In this document: piece after piece, positions 11,984 through 22,335 of the stretch
How positions within the stretch are numbered: the first letter of the stretch is position 1
How the letters are laid out: every line of letters begins with the position of its first letter
Origin: Nannobrachium achirus
Taxonomy: Eukaryota; Chordata; Actinopteri; Myctophiformes; Myctophidae
Length of the DNA stretch: 64,000 bases
Direction: 5' to 3'
Assembly (NCBI GenBank): GCA_963921795.1
Contig: OY997641.1
Span: forward strand, 73,115,272 to 73,179,271
The notes under the pieces: model-generated
Databases searched by the model: none
The model's input: only the letters and a program-made list of their open reading frames with translations
What the model was told of the DNA's origin: nothing
Position numbers and translations under genes: made by a program

Positions 11984-12200
11984 ATGGAGTCTGTACGGCT
12001 GAAGATAAATGAACACATAACGTCGGTGGGAGAGGAGATATTGTGTGTTTTGGAAAAGCAACAAAGTGTTGATGTTTGTCGTGTGAAGCTCGATGTCAGA
12101 GTGTTTGTGTTGGAGCACCTCCGTGCGGCCGCAGAGGTCATGTGCAACCTCTTCCAGAGAGAGATGGAGACACTACACAACACCCAACTACACACTGCAG
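11984..12200 (+). CDS. Zinc-finger gene, unit A, exon 1
   Basis: The ATG in CTTCAAATGGAG opens 72 codons plus one base and ends at the donor CAG/GTATGT (phase 1). The peptide MESVRLKINEHITSVG... is rich in Leu, Val, Glu and Arg and probably helical, the standard first exon of this teleost zinc-finger type, perhaps an oligomerisation or partner-binding segment. It matches unit B apart from I/M at residue 12 and H/R at residue 45. The rest of this gene is damaged (21496-23014), so this exon may now belong to a non-functional copy. Confidence 0.85.
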
Positions 12201-12290
12201 GTATGTCTGTTACACACACAACACCACACTACACACTGCAGGTATGTCTGTTACACACACAACACCACACTACACACTGCAGTGTCTGTT
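12188..12290 (+). repeat. 41-bp tandem repeat spanning the exon 1 splice donor, unit A
   Basis: The last 13 exon bases, the donor GTATGT and 22 intron bases are repeated head to tail: two copies with a donor, then a third that lacks it (GCAGTGTC). Unit B has four donor-bearing copies and unit D has two. Confidence 0.88.
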
Positions 12291-12689
12291 ACACTTAAAC
12301 GTACATGTCTCAGAAGCTTAATTATAAAGTGCTTATTCCATGGCCATAGATGTTGCAATTCTCTTCGGGTGGGTACAAGTAACCGTATCTTCAGTAGCGT
12401 TAAATAAAAATGCATTTTAATCTGAATGGTGGCCATTTTCTGCGTATTTCCTCCATATGTTTCAACTGATTGATTGATCGAAGAATTTATTAGAAGTTTG
12501 CATAGGAAAAGGTACAGTTTCATGACGGTACAGTTCACTGGTACAAGGTCTACTAAAAGGAGATCCTAGAAAAGACTGAGCTTATTTCCACAGGAAACCA
12601 TTTAAGTATCTCATATAACACTGAATGACAGACGAACTATGCAACCCTATCGGTTGGGGTTGTTTCGAGGTCCCAGTAGACAGAGGCTA

Positions 12690-12989
12690 GTCTGGGATCG
12701 CTTCCAATTTCGGGCTTTTGATCCGGTCGGGAGCGGATGACGTCCTACGTCATTTTGTATTCAAAACGGACTACAATTTGGCCGGAACTACCGACCGGAA
12801 TCAGTTTTAACATGGTTTTGCGCATGCGCCAACTTGGATAAAACTGATTCCGGTCGGTAGTTCCGGCCAAAGTGTAGTCCGTTTTGAATACAAAATGACG
12901 TAAGATATCATCCGGTCTAGACCGGATCAGACGACCTTTTTGGAAACGAATACCAGGCTTTCTCTCAGGAAAGCCTGGTGAGGCGAGGT
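12690..12989. mobile_element. Fold-back insertion with 13-bp duplication, unit A intron
   Basis: TAGACAGAGGCTA stands on both sides (12677-12689 and 12990-13002) and once in units B and D. Two arms sharing CAAAACGGACTACA and CGACCGGAATCAGTTTTA face each other around GCGCATGCGC. The right end carries an extra small hairpin, CCAGGCTTTC with GAAAGCCTGG. The superfamily is not assigned; the duplication is longer than usual. Confidence 0.62.
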
Positions 12990-13216
12990 TAGACAGAGGC
13001 TAACCTGCCGACGCAAGTGAATGCTAACCTGCTCATGCAGGTGAATGCTAACCCAAAGCCTAAACCCTAACATTAAGCTTAAACCTAACCCCTACCCTTA
13101 CCCTAACCAGACTACTGGGACCTCGAAACAATAGAAATAACAAGATTCTGCCTTTGGTTGGGCAGGTGTACGGCACTCTGAAATGGCCACTCTTTATTGA
13201 AAGATACGGAAGGTAA

Positions 13217-13440
13217 GGGCGGCAGTGGCTCAGGGGTAGAGAAACCGTCATTAGAACACAGAGGGTTCCCGAAGGATTCCCAGTTTGATCCCGGACTCCC
13301 TCAGAGTTGGTGTTGAAGAGTCCTTGAGCAAGAACCCCTAGTTGCTCCCGATGAGCAGGTTGGTGCCTTGAATGGGTGAATGTAAATCTATGTAAAGCGC
13401 TTTGGATAAAGTCGCTATAAAAATGCACAATTTACCATTT
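13217..13440 (+). mobile_element. tRNA-derived SINE, unit A
   Basis: The head GGGCGGCAGTGGCTCAGGGG contains an A box (TGGCTCAGGGG). A B-box-like AGTTTGATCCC follows about 70 bp on. The tail has TGTAAAGCGCTTTGGATAAA and ends in TTTACCATTT. Copies sit at the same place in units B (32094) and D (60199), so the insertion predates the unit duplications. Confidence 0.75.
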
Positions 13441-14070
13441 AAGGGTACTTCTGCGGGCCTGAAGAGAATTGTAGCATCAGTGGTCATCGAGTAAGCACTT
13501 TATATTTCAAATATTTATATTTATAGATCAGGCTTTTGCTGTGGTAGACTATATCCCTAGTCTCTCTCATAATGTTCATAGGGCTCAATAGAGGGCACGT
13601 TTGTCCCACTACAACCAGACAGGTTAAAAGTATCAATTTCAGACATAATATGTCTGAAATGTTTTTTATTCAAGAGGTTTTTGGAAATATATTATAATTA
13701 TATAATATATTATATTAGTGAAATCGATGGTTAGTTAATCGAAGGATAGTCGCTCAGTCGTAAGTTGTAACGATCATGACATGAGTTTTGTTTGTAGTTG
13801 TCCCATACATACATCATTGTGTTCATGCTTAGCTGTACACTTCTCAAAATGAAAATCAAAACATATCGGGCGAGACTGATTCATCAACAAAAGAAGTCAT
13901 GCCCATATGGGCTGTCCAGATATGGGCATGAAAGGGACAAGGACTGACAGATCATATCAGTTGGATTGGCGGTGCGACAGAGGTGGGAGTGCTCTATTGT
14001 GGCCCAAACTCTTGACCTATAGCAGCGAAAATAGCTTACATCAGGATGGGGACAATTAATTTATCTCTTA
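13441..14070. other. Intron 1 backbone, unit A
   Basis: No exon is seen. Two small palindromes stand out: TTTCAGACATAATATGTCTG near 13636, missing from unit B, and CATGCCCATAT with ATATGGGCATG near 13908-13930, present in all three units. Confidence 0.5.
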
Positions 14071-14598
14071 CAGGCATCTCTTACAGGCTTGCCCACCTGC
14101 CCCCGGCAGGTAAATAAAACGTCAGGGCAAGTGAAGTTGGCTTTCTGGTTGCCCGACAGGGCAAGTGCTCATTTGAGAGGGGACACAAATGTCTATAAAC
14201 ACAACACGAGATATCTGTCTATCTAAACACCTGAATGTGGCCAGTGCGCTGTCTTCTGGTCTGTGGAATGTAAAATAAGAGCACTATTTACCTATAATGT
14301 GCTGTTTTTACTGTTGCTAGTGCTACATTTAAAAATATAAAATAAGTTTGAAAGTGTGAAACAGACACATTCAATCATAGTATTTGGTATTTGGAGGTAT
14401 TGAGGTATGACATTTTATCGCACAGCCCCAGAAAGTAAAGAAATAAGTGTTAAATTGAGCAGTAATTAAAATCGTACCTATCATTTTATAATGGACGATT
14501 TACTTTTAGGGCAAGTGGGCATTACCTTCGGGCAAGTAGAACATGACCTGTACTTGCCCGATGGGCAAGTGCCTCTGAGACCTTAGTGTCAACCCCTG
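14071..14598. mobile_element. hAT-like MITE, unit A intron 1
   Basis: Units B and D read straight through here. The insert starts CAGGC and ends CAACCCCTG; the reverse complement of the right end is CAGGGGTTGACACTAAGG. GGGCAAGT and TTGCCC motifs recur near both ends. The flanks (TCTCTTA and TCTTAGA) form only an imperfect duplication. Confidence 0.6.
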
Positions 14599-14736
14599 TC
14601 TTAGAACAAGTAGTGACTGATCCTTTCAACTGAACAAAACATACTAAACGTCTATAGTTTGATTTGATTACGTCATGGTATAATATACGGTTGCTGCATG
14701 GTAACCAAAAGTTCTTTCTACTGGTGATTTCCACAG

Positions 14737-14880
14737 AGCACCACAGGGAGAGGTCTACAGAGTCTAGAGAGATGGCCTCCCAAACATATTCAACGTTGTC
14801 AGAGGAACAGCGAGAGATGGACAAGGGACGTGGACTGGTGGATGCAACGATGCAACCTGTAGTGAAGTTGTACAGGATAG
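14737..14880 (+). CDS. Zinc-finger gene, unit A, exon 2
   Basis: This 144-bp exon lies between GATTTCCACAG and GTATGT, phase 1 on both sides, so it joins exon 1 and the later exons in frame. It encodes a highly charged 48-residue segment starting EHHRERSTESREMASQ and ending VVKLYRI. No domain is recognised. The identical layout in units B and D, with length and phase kept, supports a real exon, though it could be alternatively spliced because skipping it also keeps the frame. Confidence 0.72.
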
Positions 14881-15060
14881 GTATGTACTGTTTTATTTAC
14901 TTTACAACCTGTAGTAAAGTTGTACAGGATAGGTATGTAGTGTTTTATTTACTTTACAACCTGTAGTAAAGTTGTACAGGATAGGTATGTACTGTTTTAT
15001 TTAATGTGGTTTAATCCTGTAGTAATGTTGTACAGGATAGGTTTGTAGTGTGTTAATGAG
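14854..15060 (+). repeat. 52-bp tandem repeat spanning the exon 2 splice donor, unit A
   Basis: The last 27 exon bases, the donor (ATAG/GTATGT) and about 25 intron bases recur at 14854, 14906 and 14958, with a diverged fourth copy near 15013. Units B and D have fewer copies. Confidence 0.88.
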
Positions 15061-15366
15061 TACAAGAATTCAAGCCCAAAACACGCTTGCCCGTGTCAAA
15101 TGCTGGCGATATTGCAATGTGCGGCACCAGGTATTCCTAAAAGCAACCTCTATGTCTACGTCTAAACTTATTCCTAAACTTAACCTTAGTAAAACTAGGT
15201 CTAAACCAAACCTTATTCTTAAACGTAACTTCAGTAAAACTATGCTTAAACCTAACCTTATTCCTAAACCCCTGAAAACTATTCCTTCTGTGGAAAAAAT
15301 GGGAGTATGTTTTGGGTTGAGCTTTCCGGTTACCCTTAATTCTTATGACAATTATTATTATTATGA

Positions 15367-15426
15367 GAGTGTACAAATGGAACCAAATGGACCCTTACGG
15401 GTTGATCTGGTTCCATTTGTACACTC
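15367..15426. repeat. 60-bp hairpin, unit A
   Basis: GAGTGTACAAATGGAACC pairs perfectly with GGTTCCATTTGTACACTC around a 24-base loop. It is the same in units B and D and partly present at 1-52. Confidence 0.87.
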
Positions 15427-15711
15427 CCAGAGTTAAACACCCGTAAGGGACCATTTGGAACCCCACCCCAAGGAACCAGGGTCCCTTAACCACACCTTGA
15501 GGTCCACTGGTGTAGCAGAGTGTTTCCAGCGAGACAAGATGCACAATGTTTGATCAGAATGGAACTGAGCCTTCATTAGTATCATTAGCTACACCTGTGA
15601 AGAAAGTAAGGCCCAATGTTTTCTATTATGGCTTGCATGGAGCCTAATGGGCTGGTGAGTGGTGCTAGTACCGCTATATTGTAAATAGTCAATGCATACT
15701 TGTCCTGTAAC
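15427..15711. other. Shared intron stretch before the hAT site, unit A
   Basis: This is similar to 1517-1723, 33533-33821 and 61825-62114. It contains a conserved block from GTGTAGCAGAGTGTTTCCAG to GGGCTGGTGAGTGG that looks exon-like, but frames compatible with phase 1 are interrupted, so no exon is called. Confidence 0.4.
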
Positions 15712-16881
15712 TAGGGCTGACCCAAAAAAATCGAATATTAGAAGCTTCGTTCGAAGGCACGGTATTTGAATTTGAAAAAGAAATTCGAATAATCGGCCGT
15801 TTGTCCTTTTAGTCTGGTAGGAGGCTATAGGGCCCACGCACCCGAAAGATATATTTTTCTAACCTACCTTTTTAGAATCCTTAAGGTGTCTAGTTAATGA
15901 ATTTTGATGTTCCCAGAGCCAATTTGTGTCCGATATATGTTTTTTTTAACCATATGTTGTGTCCGTCCTGGATTTTCGGCTGTGAAAAATACAAACTTTA
16001 AATCAACATAGCTCGTGAACTATACATCCGACAGAAACCATTCACCCCATTTTATGTTCGTTTTCGCGAGATGAATTGATTGATATGAAGATTTGCCATG
16101 GTTCCATCATGTTTAGTGCATTAAAACCCAAATAAACAGAAAAAAAGTTAAAATTCGCCTAAAATGGATCACAACAACTCCTCCCCCATGCACCCTATTG
16201 ATATATTTTTTCAAACATTTGCATTTTTACAATCTTCAAGATGTGTAGTAAACAAATGTTGATGTTCCCCACTTGAAATATTGACACATGTATGTTTATT
16301 CTGGCATAGTGTTTGCTATAGTGAATTTTCGAAAATGCAAAAAAGAGAATGTAAAATCTACATAAGGTCTTAACTATACATTATTCTGAGACAAATGTCC
16401 AATTTGTCTGTTTCATTTTGGCATGAGTCATTGAGGGAGATGGCTGGTGACATAATATGTATATTTATGGATCATCAATACTCAAATAAATGCTAAAATG
16501 CAGGCAATTCAATAGGCAGAATGGGGCCAGAGGACATTTACCAATACAAATGAAGTTTATTTTTTATTTTATTTTATTCAAATTGTTATTATGATTGCTT
16601 TGGGTGCTTGATACACACATCCCATCCAAATTCAAAACATAGTCCCAGGTTTTAATTTTGCCTACAGTTTTGGATATCTGCAAACAATTTCAAATATACA
16701 TGACGTCTTCAATAAATTATATGCATAGACAAATGATCCTATTTTGTTTTATTTTGGCATGACATGTCATGCCAAAATACCATTTCATGCCAAGATTTGA
16801 TTCTAGACAACCTCAAGTTTCCAATGGAACCAACCTTGTCATGCTACCTTGTCGGGCAGGGGGGTAAACGCCTAATGATTC

Positions 16882-17986
16882 AAATGCGTGAAAGCCTCCC
16901 CTGTACAGACATGCCAAATTTAGGACAATCTCAAGAACCATTTAGTTTTTATTACTGTCTTTATAGGGGCGGCATAGCTGAATGGTTAGGGAGCCCGCCT
17001 GGAGAACCAAAGCCCCTGGTTGACCCAGGTTTGATTCCAGGCAAGGGTTCCTATGTCTGTCTATCTAGACCACTGCATCTCGACTCAACACAATTACCGG
17101 TAAAAGCACATTTCTAAAGCACATTTAACATGACCAGGTCACCCAAAGTGTTGTACAGTTAAAATAGAAAACGACATAACAATGCAATATATAAAGACAT
17201 TTACAATAAAATACCAATGAATACCAAAATAAACAAAAGCTAAACATTAGCATCAGTAAAGGAAAATCATGGACTGCCAGTCTCAGCTAAAGACCAGGCA
17301 AGTCTTTAATAAAGTCATGAAATATCAGTCGACTGGGCAGCTCTTGATGTGTAGGGGCAAGCTGTTGCAGAGCCTGGGCTGTCCTGCATAGACCACAGTA
17401 GTGCATCTGTTGACCACTGTACAACATCTGTAGACCACTGTTGTCCACCTGTAGACCATTCTAGTACATCTGTAGAGCACTGTATTGCATCTGCAGACAC
17501 TATAGTGTATATGTAGGCCACTGTACGACATATATAGACCACTGTAGTACATCTGTAGACCACTGTTGTGATCTGTAGACCATTCTAGTGCATATATGTG
17601 GGCCACTGTTGTGTTCTGTTGACCACTCTAAGGCATCTTCAGACCACTGTACTACATCTATAGAACACTGTAATGCATCTGTACAGTACAGCACTTTGGA
17701 TGACCTGGTCATGTTAACGTGCTTTAGAAATGTGCTTTTAATTGTGTTGAGTTGAGATGCAGATAGATAGATACCTATTTTCCTCCACACACATGGACAT
17801 TGGAACCCTTGCCTGGAATCTAACCTGGGTCAACCAGGGGCTCTGGTTCCCCAGGCGGGCTCCCTAACCATTCAGCTATGCTGCCCCTATATAGACAGTA
17901 AAAAAAGCTACATGGTTCTTACCCAACACTGCATGAGATTGTCCTAAATTTGGCATGTCTGTACAGGGGGAGGCTTTCACGCATTT
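16882..17986. mobile_element. Second palindrome nested in the first, with tRNA-like arms
   Basis: AAATGCGTGAAAGCCTCC on the left is mirrored by GGAGGCTTTCACGCATTT on the right. The arms extend about 275-300 bp. Each arm carries a SINE-like tRNA-derived piece (GGCATAGCTGAATGGTTAGG with a B-box-like GGTTTGATTCC in the left arm). The centre is a minisatellite. Confidence 0.7.
17390..17690 (+). repeat. Degenerate minisatellite, about 20-21 bp period
   Basis: Around 14 imperfect units of the type AGACCACTGTAGTACATCTGT fill the loop of the nested palindrome. The open frames on the minus strand here (repeated YRCT, WST) are by-products. Confidence 0.8.
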
Positions 17987-18019
17987 ACATTCACATAAAT
18001 CAAGGTGAAAGCTCAAGGG

Positions 18020-18765
18020 TCCATTTGAAAATTGGTGATGGCCATTCATCTCCAGGTGGATCCTCACATGATCCTCTGGATAATGGACTTCCTCCTTAAA
18101 AGGGAGCAGTTTGTTAAGGTCAACAACTCCTCGTCTTCTGTCCTGATTACATCTACTGGTGCCCCCCAGGGGACAGTGATTTCCCCAGTCCTGTTCTCCC
18201 TCTATACCAACAACCCGAGGGGCTCAGACAGTGTGAGCATGGCTGTGAAGTTTGAGGACGATACTGCTCTGGTGGACACCTCAAACTGCCCTGCTCACTT
18301 TGAAGAGGAAGCAGAGAAGCTCCACCAGTGGTGTGAGGAGCACTACCTCCAGCTGAATGTGAAGAAGACTAAAGAGCTTCTCATAAGCCCCCGGAGGAAG
18401 GATGATGACCTCGACCCTGTTCCTCAGCTGACACTGGGTGGAGAGCTGGTGGAGAGGGTCAGCAGCTACAAATATCTTGGGACCACTATTGACAGTGGGT
18501 TGACTTTTAATGACAGCACACAGGCCATCTTTGCAAAGTGTCAGCAGCGGACCTACCTCCTACGGAGGCTGAGATATATGGATGTTGCCGCCTGTATGAC
18601 GCCTCTACACTCAAGAGGGCAAGGCCAGTGCCAGTTTCATCCCCTCTGCCATTAGGCTCCTCAATAAACACAAACCCCCCAACACCTGATTCACCTCAAC
18701 TGGACCAGAATACACACACACAGGTGCCCGGATGAACTAGACATGGACGCACGCACTCGCGTGTG

Positions 18766-18851
<86 letters not shown>

Positions 18852-19060
18852 AGTGTTCCACAGTGTGGATGGAGGACTTTGCTTTCTTTTAAATACCTTT
18901 TAATATTTAGAATTATTTTATACTTTTTATAGAACTGAAGTACTTTGCTGGGTGTTTTATTGTATTGTATATTTATGTATTGTCTTGATATGCACTGACC
19001 CGAGCAAAACTAATTTCCCTTGTGGATAATAAAGATATCTAATCTAATCTAATCTAATCC
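18020..19060 (+). mobile_element. 5'-truncated Rex1/Babar-like LINE
   Basis: The frame 18032-18655 encodes the second half of a reverse transcriptase: WIMDFLLKREQFVKVNN, then STGAPQGTVISPVLFSLYTN, then the catalytic block as KFEDDTALV (usually F-A-D-D), LQLNVKKTKE and SYKYLG. The last part skips a segment before the FHPLCH/RLLNKH end. The 3' tail has TAATAAAGATATC followed by four TCTAA units, as in Rex1-type elements. A CA run (18763-18848) lies in the 3' UTR. The copy is dead through 5' truncation. It sits beside the centre of the palindrome 15810-20171. Confidence 0.85.
18763..18848 (+). repeat. CA microsatellite in the LINE 3' UTR
   Basis: A GCGCGC start is followed by about 40 CA units. 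Confidence 0.97.
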
Positions 19061-20216
19061 CTTGCCAAAATGTTGTCCATCTTTGAATCATTAGGCATTT
19101 ACCCCCCTGCCCGACAAGGTGGCATGACAAGGTTGGTTCCATTGGAATGTCTAGAATCAAATCTTGGCATGAAATGGTATTTTGGCATGACATGTCATGC
19201 CAAAATATAACCAAATAGGGTAATTTGTCTATGCATATCATTTAATTAAGACGTCATGTATATTTGGGTTAGGGTTAGGGTTACTGTAGGCAAAATTAAA
19301 CCCTGGCTCTAAAGCAACTAAAGCATTCATATTAACAATTTGAAAATAAATAAATAAAATAAACTTCATTTGTATTGGTAAATGTCCTCTGGCACCATTC
19401 TGCCTATTGAATTGCCTGCATTTTAGCATTTATTTGAGTATTGATGATCCATAAATGTACATATTATGTCACTAGCCATCTCCCTCAATGCCTCATGCCA
19501 AAATGAAACAGACAAATTGGACATTTGTCTCAGAATAATGTATAGTTAAGACCTTATGTAGATTTTACATTCTCTTTTTTGCATTTTCGAAAATTCACTG
19601 TAGCAAACACTATGCCAGAATAAACATACATGTGTCAATATTTCAAGTGGGGAACATCAACATTTGTTTACTACACATCTTGAAGATTGTAAAAATGCAA
19701 ATGTTTGAAAAAATATATCAATAGGGTGCATGGGGGAGGAGTTGTTGTGATCCATTTTAGGCGAATTTTAACTTTTTTTCTGTTTATGTGGGTTTTAATG
19801 CACTAAACATGATGGAACCCTGGCAAATCTTCATATCAATCAATTCATCTCGCAAAAACATACATAAAATGGGGTGAATGGTTTCTGTCGGATGTATAGT
19901 TCACAAGCTATGTTGATTTAAAGTTTGTATTTTTCACAGCGAAAATCCAGGACGGACACAACATATGGTTAAAAAAAACATATATCGGACACAAATTGGC
20001 TCTGGGAACATCAAAATTCATTAACTAGACACCTTAAGTATTCTAAAAAGGTAGGTTAGAAAAATATATCTTTCGGGTGCGTGGGCCCTATAGCCTCCTA
20101 CCAGACTAAAAGGACAAACGGCCGATTATTCGAATTTCTTTTTCAAATTCAAATACCGTCCTACCAGACTATTTGGGGGGGAGCGTGCCTTAGCTTGCCC
20201 CTCGCTCCACTCTAGC

Positions 20217-20700
20217 GTGATAGCGGCACCCCCTTCTCATACACGTGTTAACATTAATAACAAGCCAACAACAACAACAAGAGCAAGCATGAAGCCATCA
20301 GAATGGTCGCCGATGAAGAAAAGAAAAGACACATATAACCGCGTGCATGGTTGTTGCACCGACATTGGTTTGGCGGAGAAATGTGTGACACCAATGTCTG
20401 AGTAACATCACCCAATGCAACTATGCGATGCAGTCGCGCGTTTCTGTGCCGGGCCAGTGTTTGTGTAACATGCATGCGGTTTCTGTCTTCCAAGTTCCAC
20501 ACGCACGCTCACAGACACACAAGCTTGTTCTTCAACAGGGAACAAACAGCGAAAATTGGATTTTACAAAACGGACCCCGTCAGCGTTGATCCCGTTTTAA
20601 AGAGGAAAAAAGAGCTTAAACCCAACTTGCTAGGGTTATGTTGTCGTGATGTTGATGAAGACAAGTTTATATCTGATCTGCGAGCTCAAAACTAGTCGCG
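20217..20700 (+). other. Body of the hAT element, unit A
   Basis: This is the part shared with 33960-34440 and 62250-62742. It holds a short open frame at 20217-20405 and another at 20423-20695 ending DEDKFISDLRAQN. The unit copies keep part of these frames but differ in length, and no domain is recognised. It may be what is left of the transposase or simply terminal non-coding sequence. Confidence 0.35.
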
Positions 20701-21180
20701 CCCGCATAGTTGTCTGAGTTGTATGAGTGGAACGTTAAATCAGACATACTGCAGTGCAATTATTTACTATAAAATCTACTATTACATTTGCGTGTACATA
20801 CAGTACACATTGGGACTTGGGAGTTAATCTGTTATATAGGGCTCGTGATCGCACTGCTGCTGTTGGCTGTTGCTGCCGCGATACATTACAGACATGATTT
20901 GATTATGTCAATCCTACTGTACTGCAAAAAACACTTTTCTTTAATATAGAAAACATTTGTATCATAGCCTATTCTTCTTCTTCTTCGTCGTCGCTGTATT
21001 GTTGTTTTTGATGTAATGAAAATAGGGAGCTTTATTATGAGAAAAAACTGGTGTGTTTTCCCTTTTAAAATTGGGTAATTTTTATACACATTTCCTTAAC
21101 GGTCATCACTTATGTAACCGATTTTGGCCAACAAGCTTCGATTTTAAAAAATGCAATCGAAGGTCAGCCCTACCTGTAAC

Positions 21181-21345
21181 ACACAACTGCCTCTCGATGC
21201 TGAACCCCTATCTGCTCCCGATGAGCAAGTTGGTGGCATGGTTTCCTCCCCCATCTGTGTGTGAATGGGTGAAAGCAAAGCAATGCACAATCTATGTAAA
21301 GCGCCTTGGATAAAGGCGCTATATACATTTACCATACATTTACCA
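21181..21345 (+). mobile_element. SINE 3' tail fragment, unit A
   Basis: This is the counterpart of 1724-1895, immediately after the hAT duplication CCTGTAAC. It keeps the AAAGCGCCTTGGATAAAGG tail. Confidence 0.55.
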
Positions 21346-21495
21346 TACAACAGAAGCTTAACACACAAGGCCTTTATAAATAAATATAAGACAATGTTGC
21401 TCTCTACTAACTGTGAGAGATGGCCAACCCACCTTTTCATATAAATATGCAAGTCCTTATTCATGTCATATCAAAATCCATATCTTAATAAAGTC

Positions 21496-21545
21496 GAGTT
21501 GGAGTGTTTCTGTTAAACAGGAACCTGAAAACCACCTGGACATCA
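21496..21545 (+). pseudogene. Exon 3 remnant, unit A
   Basis: Compared with units 0 and B, about 58 bp are gone from AAAGTC to GAGTTGG. The loss removes the acceptor TTCATTGCAG and the first 34 bases of the exon. The last 50 bases and the donor remain. Exon 3 can no longer be used normally. Because it is phase 1 on both sides, joining exon 2 directly to the last exon would still keep the frame. Confidence 0.82.
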
Positions 21546-21787
21546 GTACGTTTCATGCCTTCTCTTCTCTTCTCTTCTCTTCTCTTCTCTTCTCTTCTCT
21601 TCTCTTCTCTTCTCTCGCTGTCTCTCTTAGAGAGAATGTTTGCAGGAAATGGCTTTTTTTAATGCATGAGAATAGACTCATGATTTGGAACTACCAAAGC
21701 TATAAAACAGAGGAAACACTGCATAAAATAACAAAGTACAAACCTTTAATGTTTTTTCTCTCATTTTATCTTTTTATTCTCCCCTAG

Positions 21788-22335
21788 ACTTCGTTTCCCT
21801 CCCTGTGTGTAAAGAGGAGCTTTTCCCTGAACATCAGGAGAGGAGTCCCAGTCTGGAAGAACCACAACCTCCACAGATTAAAGAGGAACTGGAGGAGCTT
21901 CTACAAGAGGAGGCTGATGGATCAACGTTGACATTACTAGCAGTGAAAAGTGAAGGTGATGATGAAAACAGAGAGACAGAGGCTGTAGCCAGCACCTCAA
22001 CTGAACACATGAAAACACAAGCTGAAGTAGAGGATTGTGGAACATCACAACCAACTAGTGGTGACCAGCTCCTCTCTCCACACTGTTCTCAATCTGACAT
22101 CACTGAAGACAGTGATGAGTGGGAGGAGACCAGGGAAGGTCAGTCGATTGTAAACACACTGGATTCACACAAGACACACAATGTGGAAGGACAAACATTG
22201 TCTTTAAGCCACAAGCTGTCCCAGGATCTGCCATTGTCAAAACAAACTCACTCCAACAACAGCCACACAGGGAAGAAAAGTTTTAGTTGTACGGTGTGTG
22301 GCAAAATGTTTAATCGCAAGGTACATCTGGGGTAA
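21788..22335 (+). pseudogene. Zinc-finger gene, unit A, last exon up to a premature stop
   Basis: The exon starts after TTCTCCCCTAG as in the other units and reads the acidic linker normally (with an extra LL after STLT). Finger 1 breaks off at KMFNRKVHLG followed by TAA. Relative to unit 0, the second half of finger 1 was replaced by GGGTAAAG. A product spliced without exon 3 would have about 302 residues, with the N-terminal part and linker but no whole finger. That could still act as a partner-binding protein, but a pseudogene is the simpler view. Confidence 0.88.

Larger units (their letters stand above)
15810..20171. mobile_element. 4.4-kb palindromic element with TTT duplication
   Basis: It begins TAGTCTGGTAGGA and ends TCCTACCAGACTA, between TTT at 15807-15809 and 20172-20174; unit B has the uninterrupted site. 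Arms 15810-16886 and about 19080-20108 are reverse complements with roughly 3% difference by eye. The right arm runs past the element end into 50 bp (20109-20158) that are the reverse complement of the host flank 15760-15809, before the final 13-bp terminus. No transposase is seen and the superfamily is not assigned. Confidence 0.85.
15712..21172. mobile_element. hAT element of the intron before exon 3, unit A
   Basis: Termini TAGGGCTGACC and GGTCAGCCCTA are flanked by CCTGTAAC (15704-15711 and 21173-21180). Unit 0 shows the empty site near 1717. The same insertion is at 33822-39082 (unit B) and from 62115 (unit D). The body near 20217-20700 has a short frame, MKPSEWSPMKKRKD, that may be what is left of a transposase start. 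Most of its length here is a younger palindrome (15810-20171). Confidence 0.82.

Noticed and set aside
13065-13110. Interstitial telomere array (CCCTAA-like)
   Set aside because: The units are irregular (CCTAAACC, CCTACCC) and few; it is also found at 31955 and 60055 as part of the unit.
13060-13428. Minus-strand open frame of about 120 codons, repeated at 31955 and 60048
   Set aside because: It lies across the tRNA-derived SINE and its flank; conservation follows the unit duplication, and the frame differs between copies.
15509-15660. Extra zinc-finger gene exon from GTGTAGCAGAG to GGGCTGGTGAGTGG
   Set aside because: It is exon-like and conserved in all units, but no frame that fits phase 1 on both sides stays open.
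18032-18655. A host gene encoding a reverse transcriptase-like protein
   Set aside because: The protein is the C-terminal half of a Rex1/Babar-type LINE, with the typical 3' tail of TCTAA repeats.
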